From AC-50 sp035640455 (GTDB taxonomy: Bacteria > Actinomycetota > Thermoleophilia > Gaiellales > Gaiellaceae): DNA of 53,705 nucleotides. A program made the position numbers and the translations under genes. The notes below the pieces were generated by a model. It was not told where the DNA came from. It searched no databases and was given only the letters and a program-made list of their open reading frames with translations. The stretch is from positions 1 to 53,705 of the forward strand of contig DASQWB010000130.1 of assembly GCA_035640455.1 (NCBI GenBank), written 5' to 3'. Positions 8,502 through 15,999 of this stretch are shown here, one piece after another. Each line of letters starts with the position of its first letter. Within the stretch, counting starts at the first letter, position 1.

Positions 8502-10307
8502 TCAGCCCGGCGGCGCGAGCCGGAGCGGCGGCGTGATCTTCCAGAGCACGAGCGGCGCCGGCCGCGAGTCGACGATCGGCGTGCCGACGAGCTGCAGCCC
8601 GCCGACGGCGACGACGTAGCGGGCCTCGACCTGCCGTCCGTCCTCGAGCCGCAGCCGACCTTTGCCGTCCGGGACGACCCGCTGCTGCGGCAGCGGCCCG
8701 AGCGCCGGGGCCGCGCCGAGGTCGTAGACGCGCCGGATGCGGCGGTTCCAAAAGAGGTTCGTCCAGACGGGGGCGCCGCCGCTCCATCCGAGCTCGCCCG
8801 TGTAGACGTACGAGACCGGCCCGGGCGCGTGCTCGTCGATCCAGCGCCGGTCGGGGCCGACCATGACGAGGCGGAAGAGCCGCGCCTGGTGCGAGACGAC
8901 CTGCGTCGCGGAGATCGACGCGCCCACGAAAAGGGCGAAGACGGCAAGCGGGAGAATCCAAGCGCGGCGGCGCGGCAGGAAGGCGGCCAGCGCGAGCAGC
9001 TCGACGGCGCCCAGCACGACGACGAGCCTCGTGTCGAGCCCCGGGTAGTTGACCCGTAGCTTGTAGAGCGGGATCACGGAGAAGGCGTCCGGCTCGGCCG
9101 CGGCGGTGACGAAGCGGTCCCACGGCAGGTAGAGCAGGAGCCCCAGTGCTCCGAGTGATGCAGCGGCGGTCGGGACGAGGCGCCGCGGGAGCCCGCGGTC
9201 GAGCCAGATCACGAACCCGATGAACAGAAGCGGCGAGAGCGCGAGCAGGTTCCGCTCGGCGAGCCGACCGAGCAGGCGCGACGTGAAGAGCCCGACCTCG
9301 GCCACGAAGCCGAGGCAGAGCGAGACGGTGACGGCGAGGTACGCGCGCACCGCCTCCGAGCGCTCGCGCCCGGCCGCTGCCTCGACGAGGACGAGGACGA
9401 CCGCGAAGACGGGAAGCAAGGCCGTCATGAGCAGCAGGTCGGCGGCGTGGTAGATCGCGAAGCGCACCGCGTCGCCGACCTCGTAGGAGACGTGCCCGGT
9501 CACCTTGTACGCGCCGAGGACGGAGCCGAGCGGCGACCCGCCGCGGGCGAGCTTGAACGCCACTCCCGCCGCGCCGATGGCGAGTAGCGACCCGACGAGC
9601 GGCGTGAAGCGACGCACGCCGCTGAGCAAGGTGCGGTCGAGCGCGGCCTTGAGGAGGATCGCGAGCACGAGCACCGGCACGAGGACGATCGCCTGCAGCC
9701 GGGTGGCGGTCGCGAGCGCGATCCCGGCGACGGCGAGCGCCTGGCGGAGCGCCGTCGGGCGCTCGAGCGCGCGCGCCATCGCCCACGCCACCACGCAGAT
9801 CACGGGGTAGAACGCGACCTCCGTCATGACGAAGCCGGCGAACGCGAGCCCGGGGACGGCGAGCGTCAGCAGGGCGGCGACGAGCGCCCAGCGCGGCCGC
9901 ACGAGCGAGCGGCCCCAGAGGAAGACGGGCACCGCCGTCAGCGACATGACGAGCGCCTGGACGCCCTTCAGCAGCGAGTAGCCGAGGGCCAGGTTCCCGA
10001 GCGAGAGGAACGGGCCGACAAGAGCGGGGTAGACGAGGCTGAAGAACGGCGTCGTGTGGCCGAGGATCGTCAGGCCCCCACTCTCCCAGAGGCTGCGCCC
10101 GAGCTCGCCGTAGACCATCTCGTCGGGCGTGAACCACGGCGAGGGGACGCGTAGCGCGCCCCACAGGCGGAGAAGCGTCGAGACGCCGACGAGCGCCGTC
10201 AGCGCAAGGGCGGCTCCGGTGCGCGGGCGCGGGAGGCTCAGGCGGCGGATTCTCTCCGACGAGAGCTGCGGGCAGGAGAAGGGCCCGCACAGAAGGGCCC
10301 GCACCAA
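8502..10307 (-). CDS. GT-C type integral-membrane glycosyltransferase
   Basis: About 601 residues. The first possible start is TTG 10307 or the next codon, GTG 10304; neither has a clear ribosome-binding site, so the N-terminus is uncertain. The first TM helix (about residues 32-50) leads to 'WFTPDEMVYGELGRSLW', whose DE pair matches the catalytic loop of GT-C glycosyltransferases. Around ten TM helices follow to about residue 470, then an extracytoplasmic C-terminal domain. It has the same architecture as the rightward gene 5990-8041 but diverged sequence. Likely role: transferring a lipid-linked sugar outside the membrane. Confidence 0.65.
   Translation of the reverse strand: MVRALLCGPFSCPQLSSERIRRLSLPRPRTGAALALTALVGVSTLLRLWGALRVPSPWFTPDEMVYGELGRSLWESGGLTILGHTTPFFSLVYPALVGPFLSLGNLALGYSLLKGVQALVMSLTAVPVFLWGRSLVRPRWALVAALLTLAVPGLAFAGFVMTEVAFYPVICVVAWAMARALERPTALRQALAVAGIALATATRLQAIVLVPVLVLAILLKAALDRTLLSGVRRFTPLVGSLLAIGAAGVAFKLARGGSPLGSVLGAYKVTGHVSYEVGDAVRFAIYHAADLLLMTALLPVFAVVLVLVEAAAGRERSEAVRAYLAVTVSLCLGFVAEVGLFTSRLLGRLAERNLLALSPLLFIGFVIWLDRGLPRRLVPTAAASLGALGLLLYLPWDRFVTAAAEPDAFSVIPLYKLRVNYPGLDTRLVVVLGAVELLALAAFLPRRRAWILPLAVFALFVGASISATQVVSHQARLFRLVMVGPDRRWIDEHAPGPVSYVYTGELGWSGGAPVWTNLFWNRRIRRVYDLGAAPALGPLPQQRVVPDGKGRLRLEDGRQVEARYVVAVGGLQLVGTPIVDSRPAPLVLWKITPPLRLAPPG
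10277..10304. repeat. Tandem 14-bp direct repeat
   Basis: AGAAGGGCCCGCAC occurs twice without spacer (10277-10290, 10291-10304), at the 5' end of the leftward GT-C gene. The same AGAAGGGCCCGC core recurs at 10391-10402 as the left arm of a terminator hairpin. It may be a remnant of duplicated terminator sequence. Confidence 0.7.
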
Positions 10308-10325
10308 GGCACCGCTTGCGGTGCC
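10308..10325. other. Perfect 8-bp hairpin upstream of the leftward GT-C gene
   Basis: GGCACCGC (10308-10315) and GCGGTGCC (10318-10325) are exact inverted repeats with a TT spacer. It abuts the putative start codon of the 8502-10307 gene and could affect its translation, or be the end of the leftward transcript from the collagen-like gene. Confidence 0.5.
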
Positions 10326-10391
10326 GTTATCAGGACGTACGGGCTCCGCCCGTGCGTCCGTCTGAACCGATCAGTCGACCCGTAGATGGAA

Positions 10392-10418
10392 GAAGGGCCC
10401 GCGCAAAGCGGGCCCTTC
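10392..10418 (-). terminator. Strong hairpin terminator of the collagen-like gene
   Basis: An 11-bp perfect stem, GAAGGGCCCGC (10392-10402) with GCGGGCCCTTC (10408-10418), and a 5-base loop. It lies 26 bases beyond the stop codon of the leftward collagen-like gene. In the leftward direction the stem ends CCCTTCTTCC, a modest T-containing tail. Confidence 0.7.
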
Positions 10419-10443
10419 GTCGAAGTGGGCGGCAGCCCGAGAG

Positions 10444-11034
10444 CTAGCAGAAGGCCGCGACCGAGAACGCGCTGTCGGTCGCAACTGCCCCGGACGAGGT
10501 GGTGACGCGGAGCACGGTGTTCGTGGCGGTGCGATTCCAGTCCGCAATCCGGCCGAAGATGGTCGTACCGGCGGTGTTCGCACCGGGCGTGGCGACGAAG
10601 GCACAGCCTGAGATGTCGCGGTTGAACGTGACGTCGTAGATGCCGACGCCGGAGTGCGACACGGCCACCGTGCCGGCGCTCTTGACGATCGCGCCAGCCG
10701 GATCTGCGATCACCCAGTTCGAGGACGCTGCCGGTCCGGCTGGGCCTGCTGGTCCGGCGGGCCCGGCGGGACCGGCAGGTCCGGCGGGACCTGCGGGGCC
10801 GGCGGGGCCGGCGGGACCGGCCGGAAGCTGGCCGTTCTTGAAGTCGACTCTGAGCAGCGAGCGGTTCTTGACCTTGCTGCTCACGACTGCGTTGTTCCTC
10901 AGCTGGGCTGTGCCCACGCTGTTCCGCGGCAGAGTCGTCGCGGCGTAGCCTACCCCGCCGAGCGAGATGAGCAGGGCCGCGCACGCGAGGACGATCGCCG
11001 GCGACGGCCGATGGCGCAGAAGGCGCGCGATCAT
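10444..11034 (-). CDS. Secreted collagen-like (Gly-Pro-Ala repeat) protein
   Basis: 196 residues from ATG 11034, preceded by AAGGGGG at suitable spacing; another ATG at 11067 would add 11 residues. The N-terminus 'MIARLLRHRPSPAIVLACAA' followed by LLISLGGVGYAA is a leader I associate with abundant secreted proteins of Thermoleophilia. Next come 'RNSVGTAQLRNNAVVSSKV', then about ten GPA triplets (residues ~75-107) capable of a collagen-like triple helix, then a C-terminal beta-rich globular domain ending in Cys. Probably a trimeric surface or extracellular structural protein. Confidence 0.75.
   Translation of the reverse strand: MIARLLRHRPSPAIVLACAALLISLGGVGYAATTLPRNSVGTAQLRNNAVVSSKVKNRSLLRVDFKNGQLPAGPAGPAGPAGPAGPAGPAGPAGPAGPAGPAASSNWVIADPAGAIVKSAGTVAVSHSGVGIYDVTFNRDISGCAFVATPGANTAGTTIFGRIADWNRTATNTVLRVTTSSGAVATDSAFSVAAFC
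10732..10823 (-). repeat. GPA-coding short tandem repeat
   Basis: About ten 9-bp Gly-Pro-Ala units within the collagen-like gene. Third-position differences between units (GGT/GGG/GGC, CCG/CCT/CCC) show it is not freshly expanded, but slippage could still change copy number. Confidence 0.75.
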
Positions 11035-11148
11035 GTCGGGAACCCCCTTGTCGTTGATACGGAACATGGCCGGGAGTCGTCGCTCGCGGCCGCTCGGGCC
11101 AACTACTACCTTCGTCCTCGAAGACCGAACCTCCTGCTTGCGAACCTT

Positions 11149-12396
11149 TTACATCCGAGCCTTGAGCGCGAGCACGTCGGCGACGAAAGCCCTGCTCTCC
11201 CGCAGAAGACCGCGCCGACGGACGGACGCAGGCCCCTGGTAGTAGGCGCCGAGCGCGAGCCGCTCATCACCGCGGAACTCCCGCAAGAGATGGCTCAAGT
11301 AGGCGATGCCGATGCGCACGTTGCCGTCGGCAGTGCGCGGGATCGCCATTCCGAGCAGGACGGTCTCGACGTAGTCCCACGTGGCCGGCGTGACCTGCAT
11401 CACGCCCCAGGCGCCGATCCGTGAGCGGACCGCCGGCTGGAAGCCAGATTCCATCCAGGCGAGCCCGCGTGCGAGGTGCACGTCCACCCCGTAGTGGAGG
11501 GCCCAGCGGTCGATGGAGCTTCGGACAGCGCCCGCTGGGCCACCGGTGACTGTCACGTGACTGTCACCGCTGGGGACGCGAAGGCGCAGTCCGATGAGGA
11601 TGAACGCACCGGGGCGGAGCCGATTGGCGCGCTCGAGGGCGCGAACCGTCGTCCCGTAGCGACGGGCGATCGCGGTGAGCGTGTCACCGGAGCGGACGAG
11701 GTGCGTGCGGACGCGTGCGCGCGGGACACGGGTGACTGTCACGTGACTGTCACCGTTGGGGACGCGAAGACGCATTCCGATGACGATGAAGGCACCCGGG
11801 CGGAGATGGTTCGCGCGCTCGAGCGCGTGCACCGTCGTGCCGTGGCGACGGGCGATCGCGGTGAGCGTGTCGCCTGGACGAACGACGTATCTGCGAGCCG
11901 CAGGAGTGTAACGGCGTTGCGCCGCCCGGCGGCCGGTGAGGAGGGCGCGCTGGGTCGCCCGTCCCGCGATGCCGTCGACGGCGAGGCCGAACGCGCGCTG
12001 GAACCGGCGGACTGCTCCCTCCGTCCCGCGGCCGAAGTTCCCGTTCAGGTGTCTCGGCGCGAAGCCGCGCTGCGTGAGGAGGAACTGCAACACGGAGACG
12101 TCCCAGCCGATCCGGCCTCGCGAGAGCGTCCGCGCGCCGAAGAGCGGCCGGCCGAGCCGGCCGAGCTTCGCGCGCGTCTGCGGGCCCGCGAGCCCGTCGG
12201 CGTGGATGTCGGTCCGGCTCTGGAACTTCCGGACCGCGGCGGCCGTCCGCGGGCCGACGATGCCGTCGACCGGGCCGATGTCGTAGCCGTGCGCGCGCAG
12301 CGCAACCTGAAGCCCCGGGATCTGCGGGTTCGTGAATGCGGCGGCCGAGGCGGGCACCGCCATCGCGAGGAGAAGGGGCAGGAGCGTGCGTTGCAT
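11149..12396 (-). CDS. Secreted peptidoglycan hydrolase: PG-binding x2, LysM x2, SLT lytic transglycosylase
   Basis: 415 residues, ATG 12396. Signal peptide 1-20. Two PG_binding_1 domains ('VDGIVGPRTAAAVRKFQ', residues ~24-66; 'GNFGRGTEGAVRRFQRAFG', ~93-150). Two LysM domains ('VVRPGDTLTAIARRHGTTV', ~169-212; 'LVRSGDTLTAIARRYGTTV', ~231-274). A C-terminal SLT domain has catalytic Glu in 'LAWMESGFQP' and 'GVMQVTPATW'. It would cut the glycan strand of peptidoglycan in the wall. The two LysM units are a 62-codon tandem duplication, and each ends in the octapeptide GDSHVTVT encoded by a palindromic DNA repeat (residues 215-222 and 277-284). Confidence 0.88.
   Translation of the reverse strand: MQRTLLPLLLAMAVPASAAAFTNPQIPGLQVALRAHGYDIGPVDGIVGPRTAAAVRKFQSRTDIHADGLAGPQTRAKLGRLGRPLFGARTLSRGRIGWDVSVLQFLLTQRGFAPRHLNGNFGRGTEGAVRRFQRAFGLAVDGIAGRATQRALLTGRRAAQRRYTPAARRYVVRPGDTLTAIARRHGTTVHALERANHLRPGAFIVIGMRLRVPNGDSHVTVTRVPRARVRTHLVRSGDTLTAIARRYGTTVRALERANRLRPGAFILIGLRLRVPSGDSHVTVTGGPAGAVRSSIDRWALHYGVDVHLARGLAWMESGFQPAVRSRIGAWGVMQVTPATWDYVETVLLGMAIPRTADGNVRIGIAYLSHLLREFRGDERLALGAYYQGPASVRRRGLLRESRAFVADVLALKARM
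11545..11568. repeat. 24-bp palindromic element, copy 1 (variant, in LysM gene)
   Basis: GGTGACTGTCAC followed by its reverse complement, apart from one base that breaks perfect symmetry. Read leftward it encodes GDSHVTVT just after the second LysM domain. The single change makes the third codon AGT (Ser) instead of TGT (Cys). Confidence 0.9.
11731..11754. repeat. 24-bp palindromic element, copy 2 (variant, in LysM gene)
   Basis: Identical to the copy at 11545-11568 and in the same frame, encoding GDSHVTVT after the first LysM domain. It lies exactly 186 bp (62 codons) away, so it was carried along in the LysM duplication. Confidence 0.9.
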
Positions 12397-12513
12397 CGAA
12401 CTTGCCCTCTTGGCGGGTCGCCGCGCGTTTCCTCCCCCTCCTTACGACTCACCTGGCTCAGGGGATGGTGGCCCCTGCGTCGACGGCCGATGCAGTAGTC
12501 GGAGCCGCTGACC

Positions 12514-13104
12514 TTGCCGCGCGACGTCATCGACCCGAACGATCACGAGACCGGTTTCGGGACCGGTCTCTGGCCGCGCCTAGCACGCGGACGCGCAGCG
12601 CCGCAAGACGAGCCTCCGCCGGTGACGGCGCCCGAAGAGGCCGGGCAGCGGTCAGAGGTCGACGAGCTCTGGGCCGAGCTCGAGTCGGCGCTCGAGCGCG
12701 AGACCGCCCTGCGCAAGGCGCTCGCCGAGTACGGGCAGCTCCAGGCCCGGGCGGCGGATCTCGAGCAGGCGCTGGCGGTGGGCAAAGCCGAGCTCGCGGG
12801 TCTCCGCGCCCTGGTCGACGAAGCGACGAGGCCGAAGGAGGAGGAGTCCGCCCGCGCCTACTTGCGCCGGCAGGCCGAGCAGAACGCGGATCTCATCTGG
12901 CGCAGCTTCCAGGACGGCATGACCGCGCTTCGCACCGACGGCTCGGTCGACTTCCGGCTGCGGCTCGAGGCCGCGCGGGCGCTGCTCGAGGAGGCCTATC
13001 CGGAGTCGGCGCCGGCGGAGCGGTCGCTCTCGCCCGAGCAGGAGGCAGCGCGGGACGAGCTCGCGGGCCTCCGAGCCCGCCGGGCGAACCAGCAGCCGTC
13101 GTAG
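12514..13104 (+). CDS. Coiled-coil protein, function unknown
   Basis: 196 residues. The only reasonable start is TTG 12514, with GGAG ten bases upstream. No signal peptide or TM segment. Residues ~45-115 are highly charged and heptad-like ('EVDELWAELESALERETALR', 'AADLEQALAVGKAELAGLRA'), indicating a long coiled coil. The C-terminal part is helical and acidic. It is probably a cytoplasmic scaffold-like protein, but no family is recognised. It is divergent from the peptidoglycan hydrolase and convergent with the small secreted protein. Confidence 0.6.
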   Translation: MPRDVIDPNDHETGFGTGLWPRLARGRAAPQDEPPPVTAPEEAGQRSEVDELWAELESALERETALRKALAEYGQLQARAADLEQALAVGKAELAGLRALVDEATRPKEEESARAYLRRQAEQNADLIWRSFQDGMTALRTDGSVDFRLRLEAARALLEEAYPESAPAERSLSPEQEAARDELAGLRARRANQQPS

Positions 13105-13108
13105 CCCG

Positions 13109-13498
13109 CTAGCGCGGAGAAACCGCGTAATTCAGCTTCAGCTGCGCCTTCTTGCCGTTGGCGCCGGTGGCGATGAGGAGCGCCTGGAAGACGTACCGAT
13201 GGCCGCGCGTGGAGACCGGCCAGCGGATCGTCTGGTGGTACGAGCCGGTGAACTGGTGCCAGCCGATGATGTTCACGCGCTTGCCGCGCTCGAACACCTG
13301 CACGTGGGCCGAGGCCTTGAGCCGCTTGCCCTTGAGCGTCCTCGCGCTGACGTAGTACGTCCAACGCTGATTCACGGTCGGCGTGTGCGTCGTCGAGGTC
13401 AGACTGCCGCGGAACTGGCCGGTTGCGGTGACCCCTGCGGCCGCGCCGACGACCACCAAAGCCGCGACACAGACGAGGAATCGGATCGTCGTTCGCAT
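13109..13498 (-). CDS. Small secreted protein, function unknown
   Basis: 129 residues from ATG 13498, which has AGGA eight bases upstream; ATG 13507 is the alternative. The N-terminus 'MRTTIRFLVCVAALVVVGAA' is a signal peptide or anchor. The mature part is beta-rich and basic ('WTYYVSARTLKGKRLKASAH', 'TGSYHQTIRWPVSTRGHRY'), resembling an Ig-like extracellular domain. No catalytic motif. The stop codon is five bases from the convergent coiled-coil gene's end. Confidence 0.65.
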   Translation of the reverse strand: MRTTIRFLVCVAALVVVGAAAGVTATGQFRGSLTSTTHTPTVNQRWTYYVSARTLKGKRLKASAHVQVFERGKRVNIIGWHQFTGSYHQTIRWPVSTRGHRYVFQALLIATGANGKKAQLKLNYAVSPR

Positions 13499-13596
13499 CG
13501 ATCGCATCCTAGTCGGCTGAGTTTTCGGAAAAGGTAAAGAGGCTTCCGGTCGGCGCAGCTTGGCGGCACCGCCGCCGCCGACTATTCTCGGCCACC

Positions 13597-13980
13597 ATGG
13601 CACGGATCGGCGACCTGATGACCCGCGACGTCCTGGCGGTCGCGCCCGAGGACACGCTGGGTGAGGCGGCCCAGAAGATGGTCGAGCGCGGCGTCGGCTC
13701 GGCGGTCGTGAACGACTTCGGCCGGCTAATCGGGATCCTCACCGAGCGCGACTTGATGCGCGCCACGGCGGGCCGGACGCACTCGAGCGAGGCGCGCGTC
13801 CGGGAGTGGATGACGGCCGACCCGGTCACCGTGTCCGAGGAGACGGCCGCCGAGGAGGCGGCGCAGACGATGCTCGAGCACGGCTTCCGCCACCTGCCGG
13901 TGATCTCGGAGGGACGCGCGGTCGGGATCGTCAGCATCCGCGACGTCGCCGAGTGGGGGATGCAGAGCAGAGACGAATAG
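13597..13980 (+). CDS. CBS-pair domain protein
   Basis: 127 residues, ATG 13597. It consists almost entirely of two CBS motifs: 'RIGDLMTRDVLAVAPEDTLG' with 'LIGILTERDLMRA' (1-60), and 'VREWMTADPVTVSEETAAEE' with 'AVGIVSIRDVAEWG' (67-125). CBS pairs bind adenine nucleotides and act as energy or redox sensors. With no attached catalytic domain it should act by binding a partner. It ends at the bidirectional terminator at 14027-14049. Confidence 0.88.
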   Translation: MARIGDLMTRDVLAVAPEDTLGEAAQKMVERGVGSAVVNDFGRLIGILTERDLMRATAGRTHSSEARVREWMTADPVTVSEETAAEEAAQTMLEHGFRHLPVISEGRAVGIVSIRDVAEWGMQSRDE

Positions 13981-14026
13981 CGGCCGGCGGCCGGCGGCCG
14001 TTCGTCACGCTTCGTACCCGCAACGA

Positions 14027-14049
14027 GAAGGGGCCAAAGCGGCCCCTTC
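14027..14049. terminator. Bidirectional hairpin terminator
   Basis: GAAGGGGCC (14027-14035) pairs perfectly with GGCCCCTTC (14041-14049) around a 5-base AAAGC loop, between the convergent CBS and PRC-barrel genes. Confidence 0.75.
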
Positions 14050-14075
14050 CGTCGTCCCGCGAGAACTCGCGGCGG

Positions 14076-14438
14076 CTAGTACACGTCCTCGCGGTAGCCC
14101 GCGCCGCCGCGGCCGTAGTAGCTGCTGAGCGCGCCGCGATAATTCTCGTCGCGGTAGCGCGTCTCGTCGAACTCCGGCGCGTTCTTGATCTCGTCCTTCG
14201 TGCGGTTGACGAAGACGGTCTCGGCGTCGAGATCGACCTCGCGGATGATCCCAGCCGGGAGCATCACCTTCTTGCCGAAGATCCAGGGGCCGGTGTCGAC
14301 GACGATGTAGCTGCCGCCGACGTCGTAGGTGGCTTCGTCGATCTTGCCGATGTCCCCGTCGATCGCTTCGACGGTGAACCCGGCCAGATTCATCTGCGTC
14401 GGTCGTGTGCGATACGTCCATAGGTCGGTCGTCGCCAT
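14076..14438 (-). CDS. PRC-barrel domain protein
   Basis: 120 residues, ATG 14438, with GGAGGGGG upstream. Residues ~17-80 form a PRC-barrel ('FTVEAIDGDIGKIDEATYDV', 'YIVVDTGPWIFGKKVMLPAG', 'VNRTKDEIKNAPEF'), a small beta-barrel found in photosynthetic reaction centre H subunits, RimM and many stress-linked small proteins. The tail is Gly/Tyr-rich ('SSYYGRGGAGYRED'). The role in this organism is unknown. It is divergent from the NfeD gene. Confidence 0.85.
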   Translation of the reverse strand: MATTDLWTYRTRPTQMNLAGFTVEAIDGDIGKIDEATYDVGGSYIVVDTGPWIFGKKVMLPAGIIREVDLDAETVFVNRTKDEIKNAPEFDETRYRDENYRGALSSYYGRGGAGYREDVY

Positions 14439-14576
14439 CCAGACACCCCCTCCGGAGCAGCAGCCCCGAGTCGTGTGAACCGTCCTCGGGGTCCGGTTCC
14501 CCTCGAGCGCGCAGGCAAACGCCGCCTAGCGGATCCGGCTTCGGTCTACGGCTGCCACACGAACTACGATGAATCC

Positions 14577-15005
14577 ATGTCGGGGTGGGTGATCTGGGCC
14601 ATCGTCGCGGTCGGGCTCGCGGTGGGCGAGATCTTCACGCCGGGCATGTTCTTCCTCGGCCCGGTCGCCCTGGCCGCGGTGCTGGCCGCCGTCGTCGCCG
14701 CCGTCGGGGCGGGCCTCGGGATCGAGCTGGCCGTCTTCATCGCCGCCGCGATCGCGTCACTCGCGTTCCTCCGGCCGATCGCGCGGGCCCACCTGCACAT
14801 GCCCGCGCGGCTGCGCACCGGGACGGCGGCGCTCGTCGGCGCGCGTGGGGTCGCGGTCGAGCGGATCGACAGGCACGGCGGCCGGGTGAAGATCGGCGGC
14901 GAGGTCTGGACCGCGCGGGCTTTCGACGAGGCGCAGGTGATCGAGCCCGGCGAGCAGGTCGACATCGTGAAGATCGAGGGCGCGACGGCGCTCGTCTACC
15001 AATGA
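14577..15005 (+). CDS. NfeD-like membrane protein with OB-fold
   Basis: 142 residues; ATG 14577 chosen because it begins the first TM helix ('MSGWVIWAIVAVGLAVGEIF'). Three TM helices fill residues ~3-70. A soluble OB-fold of about 65 residues follows ('LVGARGVAVERIDRHGGRVK', 'GEVWTARAFDEAQVIEPGEQ'). This is the short NfeD form, without the ClpP-like protease domain. Short NfeD proteins pair with the SPFH protein encoded immediately downstream and probably bind it through the OB-fold. There are 61 bp between the genes. Confidence 0.85.
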   Translation: MSGWVIWAIVAVGLAVGEIFTPGMFFLGPVALAAVLAAVVAAVGAGLGIELAVFIAAAIASLAFLRPIARAHLHMPARLRTGTAALVGARGVAVERIDRHGGRVKIGGEVWTARAFDEAQVIEPGEQVDIVKIEGATALVYQ

Positions 15006-15066
15006 GGGTCTGGCCTCCGCACGGCTCAACGATGTTTCGCCAGCCCCTCACGAACAGGAGGTTGAG

Positions 15067-15999
15067 ATGGCCGCTTTGATCGTCCTCGCGGTGGTCGCGG
15101 TCTTCGTGCTGATCGTGCTCGCGCGCACGGTCAGGATCATCCCGCAGGCGCGCGCCGGGGTCGTCGAACGGCTAGGGCGCTACAGCCGCACGCTCGACGC
15201 CGGGCTGACGATCATCGTCCCCTTCGTCGACCGGCTGCGTCCGCTGATCGACCTGCGCGAGCAGGTCGTCTCGTTCCGGCCGCAGCCGGTGATCACGGAG
15301 GACAACCTCGTCGTCTCGATCGACTCCGTCATCTACTTCCAGGTCACCGACCCGAAGGCGGCGACGTACGAGATCGCCAACTACATCCAGGCGATCGAGC
15401 AGCTGACCGTGACGACGCTCCGGAACGTCGTCGGCGGCATGACGCTCGAGGACACGCTGACCTCGCGCGACCAAATCAACACGACCCTCCGGGGCGTCCT
15501 CGACGAGGCGACCGGCAAGTGGGGCGTGCGTGTGAATCGCGTCGAGCTGAAGGCGATCGACCCGCCGCCGACGATCCAGGAAGCGATGGAGAAGCAGATG
15601 CGGGCCGAGCGCGACAAGCGCGCGGCGATCCTCAACGCCGAGGGGGTCAAGCAGTCGCAGATCCTCACCGCCGAGGGCGAGAAGCAGAGCGCGATCCTCC
15701 GCGCCGAGGGGGCCAAGACCTCGCAGATCCTCGCCGCCGAGGGGCAGGCCAAGGCAATCGAGAACGTGTCGACGTCGATCCACGCGGCGAACGTCGACCC
15801 GAAGCTCCTCGCCTACCAGTACCTGCAGATGCTTCCCCAGATCGCGCAGGGCGACGCGAACAAGGTCTGGATCATCCCGAGCGAGTTCGCGCGCGCCGCT
15901 GCTGGGATCGGCGAGGCCCTCGGCGTTGCCGAGAGCGACGAGCAGGGCTCTACGGACGCAGGGACGAAAGCGCTTCCGGAAGAGACGCAAGGGAGCTGA
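15067..15999 (+). CDS. SPFH/Band 7 (stomatin/QmcA-like) membrane protein
   Basis: 310 residues, ATG 15067 with an ideal AGGAGG site. One N-terminal TM helix (2-22), then the SPFH domain beginning 'IIPQARAGVVERLGRYSRTL', including 'RPLIDLREQVVSFRPQPVIT', to about residue 185. An Ala/Glu-rich coiled coil (185-245) contains a repeated 'AEG.K.SQIL' pattern, and a short tail follows. SPFH proteins oligomerise in the membrane as scaffolds and work with NfeD partners. Its last 50 bases overlap the convergent HAD gene. Confidence 0.9.
   Translation: MAALIVLAVVAVFVLIVLARTVRIIPQARAGVVERLGRYSRTLDAGLTIIVPFVDRLRPLIDLREQVVSFRPQPVITEDNLVVSIDSVIYFQVTDPKAATYEIANYIQAIEQLTVTTLRNVVGGMTLEDTLTSRDQINTTLRGVLDEATGKWGVRVNRVELKAIDPPPTIQEAMEKQMRAERDKRAAILNAEGVKQSQILTAEGEKQSAILRAEGAKTSQILAAEGQAKAIENVSTSIHAANVDPKLLAYQYLQMLPQIAQGDANKVWIIPSEFARAAAGIGEALGVAESDEQGSTDAGTKALPEETQGS

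Noticed and set aside
10732..10823. CRISPR-like or satellite array
   Set aside because: The 9-bp periodicity is explained by Gly-Pro-Ala codons of a collagen-like protein; no spacers.
12397..12513. Possible ydaO (c-di-AMP) riboswitch upstream of the peptidoglycan hydrolase
   Set aside because: Such switches often precede wall hydrolases in actinobacteria, but I could not match the conserved core; only a weak 6-bp hairpin (12459-12477) is present.
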